Assembly (NCBI GenBank): GCA_041659105.1
Contig: JBAZYX010000041.1
Coordinates: 1 to 29,416, forward strand
DNA: 29,416 nucleotides
Source of the DNA: CAIUKV01 sp041659105
GTDB taxonomy: Bacteria; Actinomycetota; Acidimicrobiia; IMCC26256; PALSA-555
Direction: 5' to 3'
The notes under the pieces are model-generated. The model saw only the letters and a list, made by a program, of their open reading frames with translations. It searched no databases and was not told the origin of the DNA. A program made the position numbers and the translations under genes. Shown here piece after piece: positions 7,321-14,140 of this stretch. The stretch's first letter is position 1. Each line of letters opens with the position of its first letter.

Positions 7321-7874
7321 CAGGCCACCTGCCACTGGAGCTCGATGTGCTGGCCGAACGCGAGCAGGCCGCTCGCGATCACGTCGGTGCGGATGAACGC
7401 CTGGGTCATCGTGTCGGTGTACGACCCGGGGTCACCCGGACGGAAGACGCCCGACACCGAGACCCGGCCCGCGAGCTCGGGCGTGTGCTCGGCGACGTGC
7501 TCGATGCGGTCGAGGGTGGTGTCGAGGTCCTCGGCGGTCGGGTAGCGGATGCCGAAGTGGCACGACCGCTGCGGGTGGGCCTCGAGGTTGGCGACGTAGT
7601 CCCCGCCCGGGCCGGCGAGCACGCCGCCGTCGAGCGCGTCGCGCAGTGCCTGCTCGAGCGCCCACTGCTCGGGTGTGACCTCGGAGGCGTACATCGCGTT
7701 GTTCACGAGGTCGGTCTGGCCCGGGGCGATCTTGGCGCTGAGGAACGGGCCGCCGGAGTCGTGGATGTCGCAGCCGAGGATCTCGAACAGCGCCCGGGCG
7801 AGGGGGCGCTCGCCGGGTGCGTACACGAGCTCTACGTGGTTGAGCGCCTTGGTGACGGTCGCGGTGGTGGTCAC
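7320..7874 (-). CDS. Glyoxalase/VOC-superfamily-like protein
   Basis: A 184-residue protein whose opening, KALNHVELVYAPGERPLARALFEILGC, resembles the first beta-alpha-beta module of vicinal-oxygen-chelate proteins, and FGIRYPTAEDLDTTLDRIE resembles a second module start. Candidate metal ligands such as H and E are present, but I cannot assign them with certainty. GTG 7874 is chosen because GGGGGGA lies 3-9 nt upstream; the frame runs further to 7925 without a better site. First gene of the operon with the aldo/keto reductase, DUF72 and AlkB. A glyoxalase-like enzyme next to an aldo/keto reductase would fit handling of reactive carbonyls. The product could equally be a ring-cleavage-type dioxygenase relative or a non-catalytic VOC protein. 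Confidence 0.65.
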   Translation of the reverse strand: MTTTATVTKALNHVELVYAPGERPLARALFEILGCDIHDSGGPFLSAKIAPGQTDLVNNAMYASEVTPEQWALEQALRDALDGGVLAGPGGDYVANLEAHPQRSCHFGIRYPTAEDLDTTLDRIEHVAEHTPELAGRVSVSGVFRPGDPGSYTDTMTQAFIRTDVIASGLLAFGQHIELQWQVA

Positions 7875-7923
7875 GGGTCCCCCCAGAGGATGCGTCGACC
7901 CGGTTCCGGATCGTCGATGCCCC

Positions 7924-7943
7924 ACGCTAGGGAGCGGTACGGT
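7924..7943. promoter_or_regulatory. Putative divergent -10 elements, VOC operon and DUF1214 gene
   Basis: The 92-bp divergent gap (7875-7966) holds TAGCGT on the minus strand (7929-7924) and TACGGT on the plus strand (7938-7943). Both match TANNNT and both would give short leaders carrying a G-rich ribosome site. No clear -35 is seen. Weak, positional evidence only. Confidence 0.3.
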
Positions 7944-7966
7944 CCGGGCGCCAACGAACGAGGGGG

Positions 7967-9070
7967 ATGCCGGTGCCCGAGGTGCCTGTCGAAGGTCGGA
8001 CCGAGCCGACGCCGATCGAGGTGTGGGCCGAGTTCTGCGACCTGCTGAAGCAGGCCGGGACGCTGCTCGAGCGCGAGGACCTGCACCCGAGCGACTTCGA
8101 TCGGGGTGAGGGGCTGCGCTACCTGGCCCGGCTCGCGGGGGTGGGCCTCGTCTCGTTCCTCGAGAACCAGGGCCCGCTGCGGCCCGAGTTCCGCGCGCTC
8201 CCCGCGCACGCGGGCTTCGGGCTCGACAACCCGGACAACGTCTACATGTCGGCCGGGATCGACGCCCGCTACGACTACCGCGTCCACGGCACCCGGGGCA
8301 CGATCGCGTACCTGTCGTTCGCGGCGCAGAATCAGAACTACGCCCGGCGGGACCGACTCACCGGCGGGGCCGGGCACCTCAACGACGAGGAGCTGGCCGT
8401 CGACCCCGACGGACGGTTCGAGGTGATCGCGAGCCAGGAGCCGCAGCCGGGCAGCTGGCTCCAGCTCGCGCCCGACACGTCGATGATCCTCGTGCGCCAG
8501 ACCTTCATGGATCCCGCGACCGAGGTCGCAGCCGACCTCGCGATCGAGTGCCTCGCGCCCGCGCCGCCGCCGCCCCGGCTCGACCCTGCGGCCGTGCGCA
8601 ACCAGCTCCTGGGCGCGGCGATGTACACGATCGGCGCGTCGACCTGGTTCGCCGACTGGGTCGCGCCGTGGCTGGAGCACCCGAACTCGTTCCACGCACC
8701 CGACCCGGAGCACCACCGGCTCGTGGGCGGCGACCCCAACATCGTCTTCCGGCTCGGTGCGTGGTCGCTCGGCCCGGGCGAGCGGCTCGTGATCGAGACC
8801 ACCCCGCCGGAGTGCGACTACTGGAACTTCCAGCTCGCGAACATCTGGACCGAGTGCCTCGACAAGCGGTACCAGCCGATCTCGGTCAACCAGCACTCGG
8901 CCGTGCTCGAGCCCGACGGCGCGGTGCGGATCGTGGTCGCGCACGACGATCCCGGCGTCCCGAACTGGGTGTCCACCGCGGGGCACGCGCACGGGATCAT
9001 GGGCGTCCGCTGGGTCCGTGCCCGGTCGCACCCGATGCCGACCTGCCGGGTGGAGCGCTCCGAGAGCTGA
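7967..9070 (+). CDS. DUF1214 domain protein
   Basis: A 367-residue protein. The C-terminal third carries the DUF1214 pattern: YWNFQLANIWTECLD, then NQHSAVLEPDGAVRIVVAHDDPGVPNWVSTAGHAHGIMGVRWV. The middle includes DARYDYRVHGTRGTIAYLSF, typical of the companion region of DUF1254/DUF1214 proteins. The biochemical role of the family is not established; actinobacterial copies often sit among lipid and xenobiotic catabolism genes. ATG 7967 directly abuts GAGGGGG, which is too close for good initiation. GTG 7973 (third codon) has ideal spacing to the same site and may be the real start. There is no signal peptide or membrane segment. The stop codon lies in the inverted repeat that precedes the toxin-antitoxin pair. 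Confidence 0.85.
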   Translation: MPVPEVPVEGRTEPTPIEVWAEFCDLLKQAGTLLEREDLHPSDFDRGEGLRYLARLAGVGLVSFLENQGPLRPEFRALPAHAGFGLDNPDNVYMSAGIDARYDYRVHGTRGTIAYLSFAAQNQNYARRDRLTGGAGHLNDEELAVDPDGRFEVIASQEPQPGSWLQLAPDTSMILVRQTFMDPATEVAADLAIECLAPAPPPPRLDPAAVRNQLLGAAMYTIGASTWFADWVAPWLEHPNSFHAPDPEHHRLVGGDPNIVFRLGAWSLGPGERLVIETTPPECDYWNFQLANIWTECLDKRYQPISVNQHSAVLEPDGAVRIVVAHDDPGVPNWVSTAGHAHGIMGVRWVRARSHPMPTCRVERSES

Positions 9071-9092
9071 CTAAGTGGGTTAGTCTGATCCC
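9069..9092 (+). promoter_or_regulatory. Operator-like inverted repeat overlapping leaderless -10 of the toxin-antitoxin operon
   Basis: GACTAA (9069-9074) and TTAGTC (9080-9085) form perfect 6-bp arms around GTGGG. TAGTCT (9081-9086), a TANNNT -10 match, overlaps the right arm and is followed by exactly 6 nt and the antitoxin ATG. There is no ribosome site. This is the expected layout for an antitoxin that represses its own leaderless transcript. The left arm overlaps the DUF1214 stop codon. Confidence 0.55.
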
Positions 9093-9323
9093 ATGGTCGA
9101 AGTGGGAGTCCACGAGGCGAAGACGCACCTGAGCCGCCTGCTGACCCGAGTGGCGGCGGGCGAGGACGTCGTCATCACGCGGTCGGGGCTGCCCGTCGCC
9201 CGGCTCGTGCCGGTCGAGCGGACCGGTCGGCGGAAGCTCGGCACGGACCGCGGGCGGATCGTGATCGCCGACGATTTCGACACGCCGCTGCCTGAGGACC
9301 TGCTCGCCGAGTTCGAGACGTGA
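9093..9323 (+). CDS. vapB: Phd/YefM-type antitoxin
   Basis: A 76-residue protein opening MVEVGVHEAKTHLSRLLTRV, with GEDVVITRSGLPVARLVPV. This is the DNA-binding N-terminal fold of Phd/YefM (prevent-host-death) antitoxins. The C-terminal part (RIVIADDFDTPLPEDLLAEFE) is the acidic tail that normally wraps the PIN toxin and blocks its active site. It should bind and neutralise the RNase encoded next and autorepress the operon through the repeat just upstream. Start ATG 9093 is preceded by TAGTCT-N6. The stop overlaps the toxin start (GTGA), giving coupled translation. Confidence 0.92.
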   Translation: MVEVGVHEAKTHLSRLLTRVAAGEDVVITRSGLPVARLVPVERTGRRKLGTDRGRIVIADDFDTPLPEDLLAEFET

Positions 9324-9709
9324 GGGCACTCCTCGACACGAGCGTCTTCATCCGGATGGCCGACAGCCCCGATGTCCTGGCGCGCGCTGCACTCGAGCTG
9401 ATCGAGGACGAAGCGGTCGAGCTGTTGTTGTCGTCTGCGTCCGCCTGGGAGATCGCGATCAAGTCGTCGATCGGCAAGCTCGTGCTGCCGGAGTCGCCGG
9501 AGCGCTTCGTGCCCGAGCGGATGGGTTCGATGTTCGTCGACCCGCTGCCCATCGCGCACGTCCACGCCCTCGCGGTCGCGTCGCTCCCACCGCACCACCG
9601 CGACCCGTTCGACCGGCTCCTCGTCGCCCAGGCGCGCGTCGAGCGGATTCCGATCATCTCGTCGGATCCGGTGTTCGCCCGCTACGAGGTCGAGCTGGTC
9701 CGGGCCTGA
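9320..9709 (+). CDS. vapC: PIN-domain ribonuclease toxin (VapC family)
   Basis: A 129-residue PIN domain with the full acidic set: D6 (ALLDTSVFI), E44 (SASAWEIAIK), D95/D98 (HHRDPFDRLLVAQA) and D116 (IISSDPVF). VapC toxins cleave structured RNAs, often tRNA or the sarcin-ricin loop, using Mg2+; the target here is unknown. The SASAWEIAIK and HHRDPFDR variants are typical of PIN toxins paired with Phd/YefM antitoxins. The GTG start overlaps the antitoxin stop. The stop codon lies 2 nt from that of the convergent PPOX gene, so the two transcription units end back to back. Confidence 0.93.
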   Translation: MRALLDTSVFIRMADSPDVLARAALELIEDEAVELLLSSASAWEIAIKSSIGKLVLPESPERFVPERMGSMFVDPLPIAHVHALAVASLPPHHRDPFDRLLVAQARVERIPIISSDPVFARYEVELVRA

Positions 9710-9711
9710 CG

Positions 9712-10095
9712 TCAGCGGGCTGCACCCGAGCCGTCGCCCTTTCGTGGCAGCTTGCCGAAGTCGAAGCTGGTCACGTCGTCGAGGCCGACGCGGAACGTGC
9801 GTCCTCCCGAACCGTCCACCGAGCGGGCCCGGCCGTGGGCGCACACGGCCTTGATCTCGTAGTACGTGGGGAACTGCTCCGCGATCACGCAGACGCGGTC
9901 GTCGGAGGCGAGGAGGGCACGTACGTCGTCGTCGGTCCGGAGCGTCACCTCGAGCTCGCCGCCGTCGAGCCGCACGGCGGCGACCGTGCCCACCGGCGCG
10001 GTGCCGTCGAGCGCGGCCACCACCACCCGGCGCTGCGTGCCGAGGAATGCGGTGATCTCGTCGGTCGTCATCGAGATGTCGGGCCGGTCACCCAT
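9712..10095 (-). CDS. PPOX-family (pyridoxamine-5'-phosphate-oxidase-like) split-barrel flavoprotein, short
   Basis: A 127-residue split beta-barrel protein. QRRVVVAALDGTAPVGTVAAVRLDGGELEVTLRTDDDVRALLASDDRVCVIAEQFPTYYEIKAV (shown here only as landmarks: RRVVVAAL, GTVAAVRL, DRVCVIAEQ, YYEIKAV) follows the family order. Such proteins bind FMN, F420 or heme and reduce or oxidise small molecules. ATG 10095 is supported by GAGGAG 7 nt upstream and an 8-nt overlap with the preceding gene. It is last of three genes with a BKACE-family enzyme and a second PPOX protein. Substrate and cofactor cannot be told from the sequence. Confidence 0.75.
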   Translation of the reverse strand: MGDRPDISMTTDEITAFLGTQRRVVVAALDGTAPVGTVAAVRLDGGELEVTLRTDDDVRALLASDDRVCVIAEQFPTYYEIKAVCAHGRARSVDGSGGRTFRVGLDDVTSFDFGKLPRKGDGSGAAR

Positions 10096-10525
10096 CGCCG
10101 GGCTCCTCGGCGGCCCAGCCGGGCACGAACGTGGCGTGCTCGGGCGCGAACCGCAGCACCACCCGCTTGCCCGACAGCATCCGGGCCCGGGCGCCCTCGG
10201 CGATCCCGTCGGCGACCCGGACGTCCGCGGGTGGGTTGCTCCCCCCGGTCGACGGCTCGTGCTGCCCGCCCGCCGTGGCGCACGAGCCTCGGAGCACCAG
10301 CGCGCGCTCGCCGTCGAGTGGGGCGACCACGCACGCGGCCGCGGGGTTGCGGGTGAAGTCCTTCACCTTCTGGCTGGTCCCGTACGTGGAGAACTCGAGC
10401 GCGCCGCCCGGGTAGAGCCCGACCATCGGCCAGCCGGTGGGGGACCCGTCGGCTCGGGTGCCGACGAGGAACACCCGCGAGCTCGCGCGGAGGAACGCGT
10501 CCTCCTCGGGGCCGATCGCCGTCAC
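10088..10525 (-). CDS. PPOX-family flavin/F420-binding protein
   Basis: A 145-residue split-barrel protein. Landmarks are EDAFLRASSRVFLVGTRADGSP, WPMVGLYPGGALEFSTYGTSQKVKDFTRNP (a typical PPOX beta-strand/turn with K before the 'RNP' helix) and ACVVAPLDGERALVLRG. The inserted stretch AGGQHEPSTGGSNPP around residues 90-105 is unlike the core fold and may be a loop or linker. GTG 10525 overlaps the BKACE stop (GTGA). Members of this family in actinobacteria include F420-dependent reductases and FMN oxidases; which applies here is not determined. It is adjacent to and coupled with another, shorter PPOX gene, so the pair may form a heterodimer. Confidence 0.8.
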   Translation of the reverse strand: MTAIGPEEDAFLRASSRVFLVGTRADGSPTGWPMVGLYPGGALEFSTYGTSQKVKDFTRNPAAACVVAPLDGERALVLRGSCATAGGQHEPSTGGSNPPADVRVADGIAEGARARMLSGKRVVLRFAPEHATFVPGWAAEEPGDG

Positions 10526-11421
10526 ACGAGGGACCGGGTGAAGCGCGCCCGCGTCTCGGCGAGCGTCGCGACCTCGCGACCCATCTCGCGGGCGATCGTC
10601 GCCATCTGCGCGACCCGTTCCGCGTTCGTCGGGAGGAAGCCGCCCTCGGGCGCGGGGCTGTCGCCCACCCCCACGCGCACGTGGCCACCGGTCGCGATCG
10701 CGTGCCGCCACAGCGCCATCGAGGTCGCGTCGTCGACCCCGTACGGCAGCACGAGCCACTCGCCGTCGAAGTCGGGCTCGACGAGTCCGGCCCACACGTC
10801 GAGGTAGCGCGGCTCGGGTGGGAACCCGAAGCCCATCCGCTGGCTCATGAAGAACTTCAGCAGCACGGGGTGCACGTACTCCCCGCCCCGGAACAGCGAC
10901 ATCACGGTCCGCAGCCCGCCCGGCTCCATCACATCGTGCGACACCCACAGGTCGTGCTCCCGCGCGAGCGCGAGCTGGTAGAAGAGGTCGCCGAGCGGCA
11001 TGTGCAGGTGCCAGTCGGACTGCGCCGCGGCACGCGCGTACTCGAGCGGTGGCGTGAGGTCGGCCGAGCCCGCGATCACGGGCGCGAGCTCGAGGCCGCA
11101 CGCCGGGTCCTCCATCAGCGCCTTCACGTGCTTGTACCGGTCGACGGTCTCGCCGTTCGGGTACGTCGGGTACACGGGCGCGTCGACGGTGGCGTGGATC
11201 GTGTGGAAGAGCTCGACGTACGCATCGGGGTCGTCCATGATCGGCTCGCCCGTGACCGGGTTGCGGCAGTGCACGTGGATGATCGACGCGCCCGCCTCGA
11301 CGCACTCGGCGATGTCGGCGGCGATCTCGTCGGGCGTGATCGGGACGTTGGGGTTCTGGTCCCGGGTCACGTTCTCGTTGAGCCCCACCGCGATGATCAG
11401 CTCGGGCAACGACGTCGACAC
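10522..11421 (-). CDS. BKACE (beta-keto acid cleavage enzyme, DUF849) family protein
   Basis: A 299-residue TIM-barrel protein. The family opening is clear: LNENVTRDQNPNVPITPDEIAADI, then the zinc pair in IIHVHCRNP (H49, H51), and GGHVRVGVGDS at 245-255. In Kce, the founding member, zinc is held by H46, H48 and E230, with R226 and D231 at the active site. Here R249 and D254 align with R226 and D231, but the residue aligned with E230 is G253. BKACE enzymes condense a beta-keto acid with acetyl-CoA and cleave it; loss of a zinc ligand may mean changed chemistry. GTG 11421 has TAGGGT 7 nt upstream. First gene of an operon with two PPOX proteins. Confidence 0.88.
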   Translation of the reverse strand: MSTSLPELIIAVGLNENVTRDQNPNVPITPDEIAADIAECVEAGASIIHVHCRNPVTGEPIMDDPDAYVELFHTIHATVDAPVYPTYPNGETVDRYKHVKALMEDPACGLELAPVIAGSADLTPPLEYARAAAQSDWHLHMPLGDLFYQLALAREHDLWVSHDVMEPGGLRTVMSLFRGGEYVHPVLLKFFMSQRMGFGFPPEPRYLDVWAGLVEPDFDGEWLVLPYGVDDATSMALWRHAIATGGHVRVGVGDSPAPEGGFLPTNAERVAQMATIAREMGREVATLAETRARFTRSLV

Positions 11422-11428
11422 GCCCCGA

Positions 11429-11434
11429 ACCCTA
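11429..11434 (-). promoter_or_regulatory. Leaderless-type -10 (TAGGGT) of the BKACE operon
   Basis: TAGGGT reads 11434 to 11429 and is followed by 7 nt and the GTG start. No ribosome site is present. It lies 12 bp from the large palindrome. Confidence 0.4.
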
Positions 11435-11446
11435 TCTACTCGTCCC

Positions 11447-11493
11447 TTTCGGCGTCACTGGTGCCGCTGCCAGCGGCACCAGTGACGCCGAAA
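11447..11493. repeat. 47-nt near-perfect palindrome (dispersed palindrome copy 2)
   Basis: Arms 11447-11469 and 11471-11493 are perfect 23-bp reverse complements around a single C; after one mismatch three further pairs extend the stem. The core reads TTTCGGCGTCACTGGTGCCG on the left arm. It lies in the 97-bp gap between divergent BKACE and amidohydrolase genes, so it cannot be a terminator for either. The outward half (GACGCCGAAACGGAGGGTGG) matches both halves of the inverted repeat at 4496-4557. The gap's other contents are the two predicted -10 hexamers. Confidence 0.8.
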
Positions 11494-11505
11494 CGGAGGG
11501 TGGGG

Positions 11506-11511
11506 CAGACT
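11506..11511 (+). promoter_or_regulatory. Leaderless-type hexamer (CAGACT) before amidohydrolase A
   Basis: CAGACT is followed by 7 nt and ATG 11519, with no ribosome site. It lies directly at the outer edge of the palindrome's conserved flank, so the repeat may supply part of the promoter. Confidence 0.35.
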
Positions 11512-11518
11512 GCGGGCG

Positions 11519-12904
11519 ATGACCCCTGTGACGACCCCGCCGACGCTCCTCGTGCCCCCGCTGCTCCGCCACCTCCACAGCGACGAGTTCGCGCCGCCGC
11601 CCTGGACCGCCGCCGACCGCCGGGCCGTGGCGCGGGTGACCGCCGCGGGAGCGGGGGCCGCACCCCGGGTCGGGCTCACCACCGCGGCCTGGCTTGACAG
11701 CCGGCTCGGCACCGCGGCCACGCTCCGGGCGATCGACGCCGAGGCCGGCGGTGGCTTCTACGCGGTGCCTCCGGAGGCCGAGCACGACCGAGCCGCGGCC
11801 GACGCCGCGTTCGCGGGCGACGAGGTCGTGATCGACGTGCAGACACACCTCGTGCGGCCGAGCCTCGCGGCCGGGTCGGCCGGGGACGCGCTGTTCGGCT
11901 TCCTGAAGTCGGTCGACCCGGTGCGCTGGGGCGGTGGCGTCGATCCCGCGTTGTTGGGCGGCTCGATGTGGGCGGCGAACGTCTTCGGCGGCAGCGAGAC
12001 CGCGGTCGCGCTGCTCACGTCCCCGCCGGGGCGGGCCCACGAGAACGTGCTCACCAACGACGACATCGCGTCGGTGCGCGACATCGTCGATCGCTACGCC
12101 GACACCGGCCGCGTCCTCACCCACACCATCGTCCACCCCAACCTCGGTGCGGCCGAGCGCGACGCGATGGGCGAGTGGAGTGAGACCCTGAAGCCCGCGG
12201 GCTGGAAGGTGTACACGCTGTGGGAGCCGCCCGAGGCCCGGGCCGGGGTCGGCTGGTTCCTCGACGACGACGAGACCGGGGGCCCGTTCCTCGAGCAGGT
12301 GCGCGCGTCGGGCCGGACCATCGTGTGCGCGCACAAGGGACTCGGCGGTCCGATCGCGAGCCTCGCGCCCGCGGGCGCGTCGCCGCGCGACGTCGGCCCG
12401 GCCGCGAAGGCGTTCCCCGACATCACCTTCGTCGTGTACCACTCGGGCTACGAGATGGCGGGCGCGCGCGACGACGACACCGATCCGGCGGGTGGCGTGG
12501 GCCGGCTCGAGGCGAGCCTGCGCGGCGCGGGCGTGGCGCCGGCGTCCAACGTCTACGGCGAGCTCGGGTCCACCTGGTACCTCGTGTCCCGCCGCCCCGA
12601 GGAGGCCGCGCACGTCGTCGGCACGTTGCTCCGCTGCGTCGGCGAGGACCGCATCCTGTGGGGCACCGACTCCATCTGGTACGGCGCCCCCCAGTCCCTC
12701 ATCGACGCGTTCCGCGCGTTCACGATCCCCGAGTGGATGCAGGAGCGCTTCGGTTACCCCGCGCTCACGGCCGCGGCGAAGCGGAAGATCCTGAGCACCA
12801 ACGCCGCCACGCTCTACGACATCGACCTCGACCGCGTGCGGCGGACCGACGTGCCGGCGTGGCTCCCCGACGCGCGTGCCGAGCTGGCCACCCGCCTCGC
12901 CTGA
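11519..12904 (+). CDS. Amidohydro_2 (PF04909-type) metal-dependent hydrolase A
   Basis: A 461-residue TIM-barrel hydrolase. Landmarks: VIDVQTHLV near residue 103 (first metal histidine region), LTHTIVHPNLG, GWKVYTLWEP, IVCAHKGLGG, ITFVVYHSGYEM (metal histidine), NVYGELGSTW and ILWGTDSIWYG (catalytic aspartate). The C-terminus has KRKILSTNAATLYDID, the usual closing helix of the family. Members hydrolyse or decarboxylate ring and amide substrates; specificity is not predictable. The first ~95 residues are an extra helical segment before the barrel. There is no signal peptide. Its 3' end is 28 bp from the stop of the convergent amidohydrolase B. Start ATG 11519 is preceded only by CAGACT-N7. 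Confidence 0.88.
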   Translation: MTPVTTPPTLLVPPLLRHLHSDEFAPPPWTAADRRAVARVTAAGAGAAPRVGLTTAAWLDSRLGTAATLRAIDAEAGGGFYAVPPEAEHDRAAADAAFAGDEVVIDVQTHLVRPSLAAGSAGDALFGFLKSVDPVRWGGGVDPALLGGSMWAANVFGGSETAVALLTSPPGRAHENVLTNDDIASVRDIVDRYADTGRVLTHTIVHPNLGAAERDAMGEWSETLKPAGWKVYTLWEPPEARAGVGWFLDDDETGGPFLEQVRASGRTIVCAHKGLGGPIASLAPAGASPRDVGPAAKAFPDITFVVYHSGYEMAGARDDDTDPAGGVGRLEASLRGAGVAPASNVYGELGSTWYLVSRRPEEAAHVVGTLLRCVGEDRILWGTDSIWYGAPQSLIDAFRAFTIPEWMQERFGYPALTAAAKRKILSTNAATLYDIDLDRVRRTDVPAWLPDARAELATRLA

Positions 12905-12932
12905 GGCCGCGCGCGCTGGGGTCGCCGTCGGG

Positions 12933-14120
12933 TCAGACCGGGGTGCGCTGGGTGAGTGCGAGCGCGTTGTCGCGCATGACGAGGCGCCGCGACGCCTCGT
13001 CGAGCTCCTTGACCTCGGTGACGTAGTCGAGCGGCCGGGGCATGCCCTCGATGTGGGGCCAGTCGGAGCCGAAGATCACGTGGTCGGCGCCCATCAGGTC
13101 GACGACCTCGTACACGTCGTCCTCCCAGAACGGGTTCATCCACACGTTGCGCTTGAACGACTCGACCGGGTCTTCGCCGAAGTAGCCGGGCATCTTGTGC
13201 GACGTCGAGCGCAGCTTCTTGAACAGGTCGGGCAGGAACTCCGACCCGTTCTCCACCGACGCGACCCGGAGGTTCGGGAACCGCTCGAAGAGCTTGTCGA
13301 ACGCGAGCGTGACGAGGAAGTCGTACGCGGCGCGCTCGATCGCGAAGCTGCGCACCGACGGCCGCCAGCCGCCGCCCTGGAACCCGGCGGAGAAGGTGTC
13401 GTCGCTCGCGTAGCCCTGCGACGAGTAGCCGCTGTCGCCCGCGTGCACGACCATGGTGATGCCCGCCTCGTTGACCCGGGCCCAGAACGGGTCGAACACC
13501 GGGTCGGTCGGGGGCTTGACGCCGTTCGCGGTCCAGATGGCCGCCGGCCGCATGACCAGCACGCGCGCGTCTCGGTCGAGCGCCCACTCGAGCTCGCGGA
13601 TGGCCCAGTCGACATCGCACAGCGAGATGTACGGCGCGGCGTAGATGCGGTCGCGGTAGTTGCAGCCCCAGTCCTCGTCGATCCACCGGTTGAACGCGGT
13701 GAACGTGAGGGTGACGGCCTCGGGGTCGTGCTTGAGGATCTCCTCGTAGAGCACGCCGAGGGTCGGGAACATCCAGATCCGCTCGAGCCCGTGCTCGTCC
13801 ATGGTCGCGAGACGCGCGTCGCGGTCGCGGTACTCCGGCCGGATCGGCTCGCGGTCGCGCAGGAACTCGAGCGGGCTCTTGCCCTCCGGGTTGCCGCGGA
13901 AGTAGTCGTGCATCGCCCCGGCGGGGGACACGGGGTCGAAGGTGGGGTTCACCACCGCGTGGCTCACCCGGCCGCCCACCACGTGGTACCGGCGGCCGTT
14001 GATCTCTGCCCACTGGACGGTGCGGGGGCCGACCTTGGGGTCGAGGTGGCGCGTGAAGGCGTCGATGGCCTCGTAGTAGTGGTTGTCGGCGTCGAAGGCG
14101 TCGTATCCGAGTTCGAACAT
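12933..14120 (-). CDS. Amidohydro_2 family metal-dependent hydrolase B
   Basis: A 395-residue TIM-barrel protein opening with FDADNHYYE, the variant metal motif of a large actinobacterial subgroup in which the first His of the classic HxH is replaced by Asp. Further marks: ERIWMFPTLG, FNRWIDEDWG, ITMVVHAGDSG (metal histidine), LRVASVENGSEFLP and VIFGSDWPHIEGM with the catalytic aspartate. The product ends with MRDNALALT, the typical closing motif. The start is ATG 14120, with TACCCT 6 nt before it and no ribosome site. It lies 20 bp downstream of the haloalkane dehalogenase on the same strand, so it may also be read from that promoter. Substrate unknown; homologues commonly accompany aromatic or steroid catabolism genes. 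Confidence 0.9.
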   Translation of the reverse strand: MFELGYDAFDADNHYYEAIDAFTRHLDPKVGPRTVQWAEINGRRYHVVGGRVSHAVVNPTFDPVSPAGAMHDYFRGNPEGKSPLEFLRDREPIRPEYRDRDARLATMDEHGLERIWMFPTLGVLYEEILKHDPEAVTLTFTAFNRWIDEDWGCNYRDRIYAAPYISLCDVDWAIRELEWALDRDARVLVMRPAAIWTANGVKPPTDPVFDPFWARVNEAGITMVVHAGDSGYSSQGYASDDTFSAGFQGGGWRPSVRSFAIERAAYDFLVTLAFDKLFERFPNLRVASVENGSEFLPDLFKKLRSTSHKMPGYFGEDPVESFKRNVWMNPFWEDDVYEVVDLMGADHVIFGSDWPHIEGMPRPLDYVTEVKELDEASRRLVMRDNALALTQRTPV

Positions 14121-14126
14121 GGGTCA

Positions 14127-14132
14127 AGGGTA
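14127..14132 (-). promoter_or_regulatory. Leaderless-type -10 (TACCCT) before amidohydrolase B
   Basis: TACCCT (14132-14127) is followed by 6 nt and ATG. It lies within the 20-bp gap after the dehalogenase stop codon, suggesting an internal start in a two-gene unit. Confidence 0.45.
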
Positions 14133-14140
14133 CGCGGGGA

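Noticed and set aside
9093..9709. Toxin-antitoxin pair as a sign of a mobile island
   Set aside because: No integrase, attachment site, tRNA or composition change around it; it fits neatly between chromosomal genes.
11447..11493. Palindrome as a rho-independent terminator
   Set aside because: It lies between divergent genes, so no transcript ends there, and no T-run follows either arm.
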